Made by a program: the position numbers and the translations under genes | In this document: in pieces, positions 24,412-32,189 of the stretch | Numbering within the stretch: the stretch's first letter is position 1 | How the letters are laid out: the number at the start of each line of letters is the position of its first letter | Origin: Microbacterium salsuginis | GTDB lineage: Bacteria; Actinomycetota; Actinomycetes; Actinomycetales; Microbacteriaceae | Reading direction: 5' to 3' | Length of the DNA stretch: 64,000 nt | Assembly: GCF_012524205.1 (NCBI RefSeq) | Contig: NZ_JABACI010000006.1 | Span: 186,001 to 250,000, forward strand | The notes under the pieces: generated by a model | The model's database searches: none | Told to the model about the DNA's origin: nothing | What the model saw: only the letters and a program-made list of their open reading frames with translations

Positions 24412-25557
24412 ATGACGCACACCCTGACTCCGACAGCCGACCTCGCCACCGACATCGACGATGTCGCGCGCCTGCTGACGCCCGATGGCAGACGCCTCGC
24501 CGATCCCGAACTCGACCGCTGGGTGACGGATGTCGACGCCGCGGCGCTGCGCGACCTGTATCGCGACATGATGCTCGTGCGCCGTATCGACACCGAGGGC
24601 GTGGCCCTCCAGCGTCAGGGACAGCTCGCGCTGTGGCCGCCCTGCCAGGGGCAGGAGGCCACCCAGATCGGCACCGCCCGCGCGATGCGCGCGGACGACT
24701 TCGCGTTCCCGAGCTACCGCGAGACGGGCGTGGTCTACGCCCGAGGGGCTGCGCCTGCCGACTTCGTGCTGGCCTGGCGCGGGGAAGAGCACTCCACGTA
24801 CGACCCGTACGAGCTGAACGCCGCGACGCAGCAGATCATCATCGGCGCCCAGACGCTCCACGCCGTCGGCTACGCGATGGGCATCCAGCGGGACGGCACC
24901 GATCAGGCCTCCGTCGCCTACTTCGGTGACGGCGCGTCCAGCCAGGGCGATGTCAACGAGGCGATGGTCTTCGCGTCGTCGTTCGGCGCCCCCGTCGTGT
25001 TCGTGTGCACCAACAACCACTGGGCGATCTCGGAGCCCGTGAGCGTGCAGGCGAAGTTCCCGATCGCCGGCCGCGCGCCGGGCTTCGGGATCCCCAGCCT
25101 CCGGGTCGACGGCAACGATGTGCTGGCGTGCCTCGCAGCGATGCGCTGGGCGCTCGACCACGCCCGGCGCGGTGCGGGCCCGGTCTTCATCGAAGCAGTG
25201 ACCTACCGCATGGGTCCGCACACCACGTCGGACGACCCCACGCGCTACCGCGACAAGGACGAGGTCGAGAGCTGGCGGCGGCGCGATCCGATCGCGCGCG
25301 TCGAGGCGCTGCTGCGCTCGATGGGGGAGTTCGACGACGAATTCGCCGCGCGTGTCGCCGCTGACGCGGACGCGCTCGCTGCCGACGTGCGCGAGGCCGC
25401 GATGAGCGCCGTCACGAGCGACCCGATCACGGTGCTGGACGACGTGTACGCCGAGCCGCACTCCGGGCTGGAGGAGCAGCGCGCGTGGTACTCGGCCTAC
25501 CTCGCGGGCTTCGCCGACGCCGAGTCGGCCACGGCAGCGGAGGGGGTTGGACGATGA
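24412..25557 (+). CDS. bkdA: Branched-chain keto-acid dehydrogenase E1 alpha subunit
   Basis: 381 residues. The thiamine diphosphate motif is YFGDGASSQGDVNEAMVFAS ... NN (residues about 165-200). LWPPCQGQEATQIGTARAM and PSYRETGV are conserved substrate-site segments, and RMGPHTTSDDPTRYR near residue 270 carries the phosphorylation-loop residues. With E1 beta it decarboxylates branched-chain 2-oxo acids. ATG 24412 is preferred over ATG 24406 because GAGGAG is 6 bases upstream. It overlaps the next gene by 4 bases. Confidence 0.93.
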   Translation: MTHTLTPTADLATDIDDVARLLTPDGRRLADPELDRWVTDVDAAALRDLYRDMMLVRRIDTEGVALQRQGQLALWPPCQGQEATQIGTARAMRADDFAFPSYRETGVVYARGAAPADFVLAWRGEEHSTYDPYELNAATQQIIIGAQTLHAVGYAMGIQRDGTDQASVAYFGDGASSQGDVNEAMVFASSFGAPVVFVCTNNHWAISEPVSVQAKFPIAGRAPGFGIPSLRVDGNDVLACLAAMRWALDHARRGAGPVFIEAVTYRMGPHTTSDDPTRYRDKDEVESWRRRDPIARVEALLRSMGEFDDEFAARVAADADALAADVREAAMSAVTSDPITVLDDVYAEPHSGLEEQRAWYSAYLAGFADAESATAAEGVGR

Positions 25558-26567
25558 CTCAGCTCACGATGGCGAAGGCCATCAACGAGGGCCTCCGTCG
25601 TGCCATGGCCGACGACCCCAAGGTGCTCATGATGGGCGAGGACATCGGCAAGCTCGGCGGCGTGTTCCGCGTCACCGACGGCCTGCTCGACCAGTTCGGC
25701 GCGCAGCGCGTGATCGACACCCCCCTCGCCGAGGCGGGGATCGTCGGCACTGCCGTCGGCCTCGCGTTCCGCGGCTACCGTCCGGTGGTCGAGATCCAGT
25801 TCGACGGCTTCGTCTATCCCGCCTTCGACCAGATCGTGTGCCAGGTGGCGAAATTGCACTACCGCACGCGCGGCAACGTCAAGATGCCGATCACGATCCG
25901 GATCCCGTGGGCCGGCGGCGTGGGCGCCGCGGAGCATCACTCCGAGTCGCCCGAGGCGTATTTCGTCCACACCTCGGGGCTGCGGGTCGTGGCGGTGTCG
26001 AACCCGCAGGACGCCTATGTGGCGCTGCGGCAGGCGATCGCCTCGGACGATCCGGTGATCTACTTCGAGCCGAAGCGGCTCTACCACACCAAGGGCGAGG
26101 TCGATCTGGACCTGCAGCTCGCCGACGCCGCGCCGATGGGGCTGGCACGAGTGGTGCGCGAGGGGAGCGATGTGACGCTCCTCACCTACGGCTCTCAGGT
26201 ATCGGTCGCGCTCGACGCGGCCACCGCCGCGGAGGACGACGGCGTCTCGATCGAGGTCGTCGACCTTCGCTCGCTGTCGCCCGTGGACTACCGCACCGTG
26301 ACGGCATCGGTCCGCAAGACGGGCCGCGTCGTGGTCACGCATGAGGCCGCCCGCGAGGCGGGCGTGGGCGCAGAACTCGTCGCGAGCGTGACCGAGCGCT
26401 GCTTCCACTACCTCGAAGCTCCGCCGCAGCGGGTGACGGGGCACGACATCCCGTACCCGCCCGCGAAGCTCGAGAGGCACCACCTGCCCGACATCGACCG
26501 CATCCTCGATGCCGTCGATCGCGTGATGGACCGGCCCAACAGCCTGTCCGGACTTGTGGAGGCGTGA
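25554..26567 (+). CDS. bkdB: Branched-chain keto-acid dehydrogenase E1 beta subunit
   Basis: 337 residues. N-terminal motif MAKAINEGLRRAMADDPKV and GEDIGKLGGVFRVTDGL, then PLAEAGIVGTAVGLAFRG, the transketolase pyrimidine domain, and a C-terminal domain with GVSIEVVDLRSLSPVDYRTV. It completes the E1 active site. Translation is coupled to E1 alpha through an ATGA overlap at 25554-25557. Confidence 0.93.
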   Translation: MTQLTMAKAINEGLRRAMADDPKVLMMGEDIGKLGGVFRVTDGLLDQFGAQRVIDTPLAEAGIVGTAVGLAFRGYRPVVEIQFDGFVYPAFDQIVCQVAKLHYRTRGNVKMPITIRIPWAGGVGAAEHHSESPEAYFVHTSGLRVVAVSNPQDAYVALRQAIASDDPVIYFEPKRLYHTKGEVDLDLQLADAAPMGLARVVREGSDVTLLTYGSQVSVALDAATAAEDDGVSIEVVDLRSLSPVDYRTVTASVRKTGRVVVTHEAAREAGVGAELVASVTERCFHYLEAPPQRVTGHDIPYPPAKLERHHLPDIDRILDAVDRVMDRPNSLSGLVEA

Positions 26568-26569
26568 GC

Positions 26570-27979
26570 ATGGCGCAGGACTTCCGGCTCCCCGATCTCG
26601 GCGAGGGTCTTCCCGAGGCCGAGCTCGTGCAGTGGCTCGTCGCCGAGGGCGACACCGTGGCGCTGAACCAGACCATCGCCGAGGTCGAGACGGCTAAGGC
26701 CGTCGTCGAGCTCCCCTCACCGCACGCCGGCATCGTGACGAAGCTGCATGCGGCCGCCGGCGACGTCATCACCGTCGGGTCGGTGCTCATCTCTTTCGAC
26801 ACGGGAGAAGCGGATGCCGCGGCCCCCGCCGCCGCCGCGCCGCATGCCGCTGCGGCCGAGCCGGTCGCCGCGGCCGCGCAGGCGTCGGCGGAGTCCCAGG
26901 TCGCCGCCGAGACGACGGCGGCCGAGCCGAACCTCGTCGGCTATGGAGCGGCGCCGCGCAACGGTGACCGTCCGAAGCGCCGCGCACGCTCGACGGGCAC
27001 GCGGGCGGTCGCATCCGACACCGCCGTGCTCGAGGCCGCGCCGCACGATGCCATCCAGCTCGGCGATATCGCCGACCGGCCGATCGAGCGTCCCCGTTCG
27101 ACCCCGCCGGTTCGCAAGCTCGCGAAGCAGCTGGGTGTCGATCTCGCTCTGGTGGAGGCGACCGGCGCGACCGGCATCATCACGCGCGCCGATGTCGAGG
27201 CGTACGCCGCCCGGGTGGGTACCGCCGGCGCATCAACGGCGGTGGCGCCCGTCGCTGCGCCGCCCGAACGCTCGGAGGACCGCGTCACCCGCACCCCGAT
27301 CAGGGGCGTGCGCCGCGCGACGGCCGAGGCCATGGTCCGCAGTGCCTTCACGGCTCCGCACGTGACGACGTTCCTCACCGTCGATGTCACGGCCACGAGC
27401 GAGCTGCTGGCGTCGCTCAAGGCGGACAGATCGCTTCAGGAGCATCGCATCGGCATCCTCGCGGTCGCCGCGAAGGCAGTGTGCCTCGCCCTCGCGCGGC
27501 ACCCCGGGCTGAATTCGCGGTGGGACGACGACGCCGGTGAGATCGTCGAGCACCACTACGTCAACCTCGGGATCGCGGCGGCGACCGGTCGCGGCCTCGT
27601 GGTGCCGAACATCCCCGACGCGCACGAGCTCACGCTGGTCGGGCTGGCCGATGCGATCCGGTCACTCGCCGAGATCGCGAGGGCCGGCAAGACGGCGCCG
27701 GGAGACATGAGAGGCGGCACCTTCTCGATCACGAACGTCGGGGTCTTCGGCGTCGACGCGGGCACGCCCATCATCAATCCGGGAGAGGCGGGCATCCTGG
27801 CGCTCGGAGCGGTTCGCCGGCAGCCGTGGGAGCACCGCGGCGAGATCGCCTTGCGCGATGTCATGACCCTCGCGCTGTCGTTCGATCACCGACTCGTCGA
27901 CGGCGAGCAGGGCTCGCGGTTCCTCGCCGAGGTCGCCGACATCCTGCGAGAGCCCGGCCGGGCGATGCTGCTGCGCTGA
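26570..27979 (+). CDS. bkdC: Dihydrolipoamide acyltransferase E2 of the branched-chain keto-acid dehydrogenase
   Basis: 469 residues. One lipoyl domain (DLGEGLPEAELVQWLVAEGD; lipoylated Lys in ETAKAVVE), a long Ala/Glu-rich linker (residues about 80-150), an E3/E1-binding domain (TPPVRKLAKQLGVDLALVEATG), and the catalytic domain with SFDHRLVDGEQG (His and Asp of HxxxDG). It transfers the acyl group to CoA. ATG 26570 has GGAGG 7 bases upstream; the GTG 6 bases before it is less likely. No E3 (lpd) gene is present here, so E3 comes from elsewhere. Confidence 0.93.
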   Translation: MAQDFRLPDLGEGLPEAELVQWLVAEGDTVALNQTIAEVETAKAVVELPSPHAGIVTKLHAAAGDVITVGSVLISFDTGEADAAAPAAAAPHAAAAEPVAAAAQASAESQVAAETTAAEPNLVGYGAAPRNGDRPKRRARSTGTRAVASDTAVLEAAPHDAIQLGDIADRPIERPRSTPPVRKLAKQLGVDLALVEATGATGIITRADVEAYAARVGTAGASTAVAPVAAPPERSEDRVTRTPIRGVRRATAEAMVRSAFTAPHVTTFLTVDVTATSELLASLKADRSLQEHRIGILAVAAKAVCLALARHPGLNSRWDDDAGEIVEHHYVNLGIAAATGRGLVVPNIPDAHELTLVGLADAIRSLAEIARAGKTAPGDMRGGTFSITNVGVFGVDAGTPIINPGEAGILALGAVRRQPWEHRGEIALRDVMTLALSFDHRLVDGEQGSRFLAEVADILREPGRAMLLR

Positions 27980-27986
27980 GGACGGC

Positions 27987-29807
27987 TCAGTCGATCTTGG
28001 GGTAGAACAGCCCGAGCCCGTGCGCCTGGAGCACGTCGTACGCCTCGGCGTAGGTGGTCGGCTCGGGCGCGCCCGCCGGGCCGTAGCGCGCCAGCAGCAG
28101 GCCGAGCAGTCCTCGTCCCGGAGGACTGAGCGGCTTGCTCTTGTGGGCGCCCTGGGTGAGGTCGATGTGCTGGTCCTCGTGCGGGTTGGGCGGCACGTAC
28201 ATCGGGTGCACGACCGGCCAGGTCGCCGGATCCCGCGGCGTGTCGAGGTTGACCACCGAGAAGAGGTCGCCGGCATCGGCATCACGCCGGGTGAGCGGTC
28301 GCAGACCGTGGAGCCTGGTGAGCGTCGCAATGACGGCCGCGTGGTGGAGTTCGTCGTGCACGATCGTGCCTGCCCGCGTGTAGGCCGAGACGGCGATCGC
28401 GGGCACCCGGACTCCCAGCCGGTCGAACGTGAAGCCCATCTCGCCCGGCTCGTCGCCCGCGACGGGCGGCGTCGCCGAGGGCGGTGGCACATGGTCGTAG
28501 GTGCCCCCGTGCTCGTCGAACGTGATGAGCAGCAGCGTGTTCATCGCGTTCGAGCCGTCCGGCGTTGCGCTGTCCTTGACGGCGTTGTAGACGTCGGCGA
28601 CGAGCTTCTCGCCGGCGCGCACGTCCGACACGGCCGAATCGAGCACCAGCTTGCCGTCGACGTCGCTCTCGCGGAAGACGCCGAACGGGGGATGGAAGTC
28701 GTTGTGGTTGTAGACCATGCGCGGCTCGATGAACGCGTAGGCGGGCAGGCGACCCGCCGCGGCATCCTCGAAGAACTCCGACATGTGGCCGAACCGGCTC
28801 GTGCGCCAGTGCTCCTGGAGCACGGGGGCATGCATCATCCCCGTCATGGAGACGAGCTGCTGCTCGTCGAAATAGATCTTCCACGAGATCCCGGCTTCTT
28901 CGAGGCGATTGAAGATCGTGGGCGTCGTGGGCGCGTCCAGCCACTTGTCGTAGCCGCCGCCGTGCTTGTTGGTGACGTAGCCGTGCGACGTCGACGCATG
29001 GAAGAAGGACCGGTTGCAGTAGGTCTGCGAGGGAACGGCGGCGAACCACGCGTCGAACACCGCGAAGCCCTTCGCGAGCGTGGACAGCACCGGGAGTTGC
29101 TCAGGGGAGAAGCCGCCCATGATGTGCGAGAGCTCGTCGATCGTCGGCTTCTTCCCGTGCCGCTCGATGTTGTTGGCGTAGTCGCGCACGAAGCCGTCCA
29201 TGGTGGGCTTCGTGCCCGGCGCCGGCGCGTTGAACGGCGCCGTCATGTCTCCCACCTGGCTGGTCGCGTTGGAGGCCGGTGCGACCGTGCCGAACAGCTG
29301 GGTGTTGACGTGCGGGTACTCCTCGCCGGGATCCGGGTTCGGTCGTCCCATGACCTCGTCCGTCGGACCGCTGTACGTGTGGGCCCGGATGCGCTCGCCG
29401 GAGGGGGCGGCATTCGCATAGTCGCCGAACGCCAGTCCGTCGAAGGTCTGGCCGTCGGGCACCGTCTCGGGCGTGTACAACCACCCGAGGAGGTTGTCGA
29501 ACGAGCGGTTCTCGCCCATGATCACCACGACGTGATCGAACCCGGGCTCGGATCGCGCCGCAACGGCCTCGAGATCGAGGGAGCCCTCGCGGTAGCCGAG
29601 CGTATGCCCGATGGAGGCTCCGGCCACCGCCCCCACGCCTCCGCCCACGACGAGTCCGGCTGCGGCGAGCCCGCCGAGCTTGAGGAAGTCGCGGCGAGAG
29701 CTGAGGTCGCCGCCTTCGTCGCCGTCCGGGCGCGAGTCCGGAGGCGGCTGCAAGCGCTCGACGCGACCCGCCTCGTCTGCGTCGTCCTGGTGACCGTCCC
29801 CCGACAT
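27987..29807 (-). CDS. Tat-exported phospholipase C / acid phosphatase (phosphoesterase family)
   Basis: 606 residues. The N-terminus has a Tat signal: SSRRDFLKLGGLAAAGLVVG. The core has the AcpA/PlcC family motif VVIMGENRSFDNLLGW, where Asn/Ser contact metal or phosphate, then VFDAWFAAVPSQTYCNRSFF and LLLITFDEHGGTYDHVPPP. Such enzymes are folded before export and hydrolyse phospholipids or phosphate esters outside the cell. The gene ends 7 bases from the bkdC stop and breaks the otherwise continuous leucine-pathway set. Start ATG 29805-29807; a TAGTCT box lies 9 bases upstream. Confidence 0.88.
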   Translation of the reverse strand: MSGDGHQDDADEAGRVERLQPPPDSRPDGDEGGDLSSRRDFLKLGGLAAAGLVVGGGVGAVAGASIGHTLGYREGSLDLEAVAARSEPGFDHVVVIMGENRSFDNLLGWLYTPETVPDGQTFDGLAFGDYANAAPSGERIRAHTYSGPTDEVMGRPNPDPGEEYPHVNTQLFGTVAPASNATSQVGDMTAPFNAPAPGTKPTMDGFVRDYANNIERHGKKPTIDELSHIMGGFSPEQLPVLSTLAKGFAVFDAWFAAVPSQTYCNRSFFHASTSHGYVTNKHGGGYDKWLDAPTTPTIFNRLEEAGISWKIYFDEQQLVSMTGMMHAPVLQEHWRTSRFGHMSEFFEDAAAGRLPAYAFIEPRMVYNHNDFHPPFGVFRESDVDGKLVLDSAVSDVRAGEKLVADVYNAVKDSATPDGSNAMNTLLLITFDEHGGTYDHVPPPSATPPVAGDEPGEMGFTFDRLGVRVPAIAVSAYTRAGTIVHDELHHAAVIATLTRLHGLRPLTRRDADAGDLFSVVNLDTPRDPATWPVVHPMYVPPNPHEDQHIDLTQGAHKSKPLSPPGRGLLGLLLARYGPAGAPEPTTYAEAYDVLQAHGLGLFYPKID

Positions 29808-29837
29808 GGTTCGTTCAGACTAGGGCAGGAAGGCGCA

Positions 29838-30434
29838 TCATGCGGTGAGTGCGGCGCGCGCCATCGAATGCAGGATGCCTCGCACGTCCCGATCGGCCTG
29901 GTTCGAGCGCTGCGCACGCACGCTGTGCGGCGTGGAGTTGATGAGACCGAAGCACGCGTGCGCGCGCACGCGCAGCTCGTCGCCTTCGCGCTCGGGGTGC
30001 AGGGCTGCGAGGATGCCGATCCACACCTCGACGTACTCGCGCTGCAGTCGCCGCACGGTGTGCCGGTCATCGTCGCTGAGGCTCGCGAGGTCGCGGTCCT
30101 GCACGCGGATGACGTCGGCATCACGCAGTGCGAACTCGACGTGGAAGGCGATGAGCGCGTCGAGCCGTTCGCCGGCCGCCGTGTGCTCGGCGATCACCGC
30201 GTGGCCGCCCGCGAGCAGTCGTTCGCTGACCTCGATCAGGATCGCGCCGAGGAGCGCCTGCTTGTTCGCGAAGTGCCGGTACAGAGCCGGGCCGCTGATG
30301 CCGACGGCACCGCCGATGTCCTCCAGGCTCACGCCGCTGAAGCCGCGCTCGGCGAACAGCACGGCCGCCGCGTGGAGGATCGATGCGTGACGATCCGCCT
30401 TCGCCCGTTCCCGGTCCGTGACACCGCTTGTCAT
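29838..30434 (-). CDS. TetR family regulator, probably of the leucine-pathway operon
   Basis: 198 residues. Helix-turn-helix VSLEDIGGAVGISGPALYRHFANKQALL near residues 35-62, then a ligand domain with DRDLASLSDDDRHTVRRLQREY. ATG 30434 is preferred because GGAG lies 7 bases upstream; ATG 30467 (11 codons more) has none. It is divergent from the carboxylase operon, with two related palindromes between them, and so most likely represses both by sensing an acyl-CoA or similar intermediate. Confidence 0.85.
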   Translation of the reverse strand: MTSGVTDRERAKADRHASILHAAAVLFAERGFSGVSLEDIGGAVGISGPALYRHFANKQALLGAILIEVSERLLAGGHAVIAEHTAAGERLDALIAFHVEFALRDADVIRVQDRDLASLSDDDRHTVRRLQREYVEVWIGILAALHPEREGDELRVRAHACFGLINSTPHSVRAQRSNQADRDVRGILHSMARAALTA

Positions 30435-30471
30435 TCGTGCACTCCGCTTGTCCTCGAGGCTTGTCATTTCA

Positions 30472-30513
30472 GTTAAGGCTCGCTAACCTAGCCTTCAGTT
30501 AGTGAACACTAAC
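30472..30513. promoter_or_regulatory. TetR operator pair between the regulator and the carboxylase operon
   Basis: GTTAGTG-AA-CACTAAC at 30498-30513 is a perfect 7-bp inverted repeat. GTTAAGGCTCGCTAAC at 30472-30487 shares the outer GTTA/CTAAC bases and is a probable weaker site 26 bases away. Both lie between the divergent starts. Confidence 0.7.
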
Positions 30514-30584
30514 CAATCGAATCGCATCGGGACAACAGGTGTGATCCGATCGTGACGTCGATGGAGATGCGCGAGGAAGGCGAC

Positions 30585-32189
30585 ATGAGCGTGCTGACCA
30601 CCGCAGCAGTCCGCGACGCCGTGTTCGAGCGGACGCTCGAGGCGCAGCGGACTCTCGCCGAGCAGCTGCGTACGCGGCTGGCGGAGGCATCCCTCGGCGG
30701 CCCCGCCGCCTCACGCGACCGGCACGTTTCGCGCGGCAAGCTGCTGCCCAGGGACCGCGTCACGCGGCTGCTCGACGAGGGCAGCCCGTTCATCGAGGTC
30801 GCACCGCTCGCCGCCGAGGGATTGTACGGGGGAGAGGCCCCCGCGGCCGGCGTGATCGCGGGGATCGGGCTCGTGCACGGCCGGCAGGTGATGGTGGTGT
30901 GCAACGACGCGACCGTCAAGGGGGGCACGTACTTTCCGCTGACGGTGAAGAAGCATCTGCGCGCGCAGGAGATCGCGTTCGAGAACAGGCTGCCGTGCGT
31001 CTATCTGGTCGACTCGGGCGGCGCGTTCCTGCCCAAGCAGGACGAGGTCTTCCCCGACCGCGACCACTTCGGTCGCATCTTCTTCAACCAGGCGCGGCTC
31101 TCCGCAGCCGGCATCCCGCAGATCGCAGCCGTGATGGGCTCGTGCACCGCCGGCGGCGCGTATGTGCCCGCGATGAGCGACGAGACCGTCATCGTGCGGG
31201 ATCAGGGCACGATCTTCCTGGGCGGCCCGCCTCTGGTGAAGGCAGCGATCGGCGAAGTCGTGACAGCCGAAGAGCTCGGCGGGGGAGAGCTTCACGCCCG
31301 CCGCTCCGGCGTCGTCGACCACCTCGCGGAGGATGACGAGCATGCGCTCGAGATCGTTCGCGACATCGTGGCGACCTTCCCGCCACCGGCGCCGCCCGCC
31401 TGGGAGGTCGTGCCGGGCATCCCGCCCGCCGTCGACCCGTCGGATCTCTACGGCGTGGTGCCGGTGGACGTCAACCAGCCGTACGACGTGCGCGAGGTGA
31501 TCGCCCGCCTCGTCGACGGCAGCGAGTTCCACGAGTTCAAGCGCGAATACGGCGAGACGCTGGTGACAGGTTTCGCTCGACTTCACGGCCATCCGATCGG
31601 GATCGTGGCCAACAACGGCGTCTTGTTCAGCGAGTCCGCGCAGAAGGGCGCCCACTTCATCGAGCTGTGCGATCAGCGAGGCGTGCCACTGCTCTTCCTG
31701 CAGAACATCTCGGGCTTCATGGTCGGCCGGGATGCCGAGGCCGGCGGCATCGCCAAGGACGGCGCGAAGATGGTCACCGCGGTCGCCACCACGAGGGTGC
31801 CCAAGCTCACGGTCGTGATCGGCGGATCCTTCGGCGCCGGGAATTACTCGATGTGCGGCCGTGCGTACTCGCCCCGGTTCCTGTGGACGTGGCCCGCGAG
31901 CCGCATCTCTGTGATGGGCGGGATGCAGGCCGCCTCGGTCCTGTCCACGGTCAAGCGCGACCAGATCGAGGCTCGAGGCGACGAATGGTCGGCGGAGGAG
32001 CAGGCGGCCTTCGAGGAGCCGATCCGCGCACAGTACGAGGAGCAGGGCAACCCCTATTACGCGACAGCCCGCCTGTGGGACGACGGCGTCATCGATCCGC
32101 TCGACACCCGCGATCTGCTCGGGCTCGCGCTCGATGTGGTCTCGCGCACGCCCCTTCCCGAGCCCCGCTTCGGCCTCTTCCGGATGTGA
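30585..32189 (+). CDS. accD1: Methylcrotonyl-CoA carboxylase carboxyltransferase (beta) subunit
   Basis: 534 residues. Two crotonase-like halves: LTVKKHLRAQEIAFENRLPC and LVDSGGAFLPKQDEVFPD in the N-half; LLFLQNISGFMVGRDAEAGG and GRAYSPRFLWTWPASRISVMGG in the C-half, the last being characteristic of 3-methylcrotonyl-CoA carboxylase beta. It carboxylates methylcrotonyl-CoA from leucine. ATG 30585 has GAGGAAGG 4 bases upstream; three earlier in-frame starts have no such site. Its stop overlaps the alpha-subunit start. Confidence 0.92.
   Translation: MSVLTTAAVRDAVFERTLEAQRTLAEQLRTRLAEASLGGPAASRDRHVSRGKLLPRDRVTRLLDEGSPFIEVAPLAAEGLYGGEAPAAGVIAGIGLVHGRQVMVVCNDATVKGGTYFPLTVKKHLRAQEIAFENRLPCVYLVDSGGAFLPKQDEVFPDRDHFGRIFFNQARLSAAGIPQIAAVMGSCTAGGAYVPAMSDETVIVRDQGTIFLGGPPLVKAAIGEVVTAEELGGGELHARRSGVVDHLAEDDEHALEIVRDIVATFPPPAPPAWEVVPGIPPAVDPSDLYGVVPVDVNQPYDVREVIARLVDGSEFHEFKREYGETLVTGFARLHGHPIGIVANNGVLFSESAQKGAHFIELCDQRGVPLLFLQNISGFMVGRDAEAGGIAKDGAKMVTAVATTRVPKLTVVIGGSFGAGNYSMCGRAYSPRFLWTWPASRISVMGGMQAASVLSTVKRDQIEARGDEWSAEEQAAFEEPIRAQYEEQGNPYYATARLWDDGVIDPLDTRDLLGLALDVVSRTPLPEPRFGLFRM

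Noticed and set aside
28020..30476. Long plus-strand open frame of 818 codons opposite the phospholipase C and TetR genes
   Set aside because: Arg/Val/Glu-rich sequence with no motif and no start signal, opposite two clear genes.
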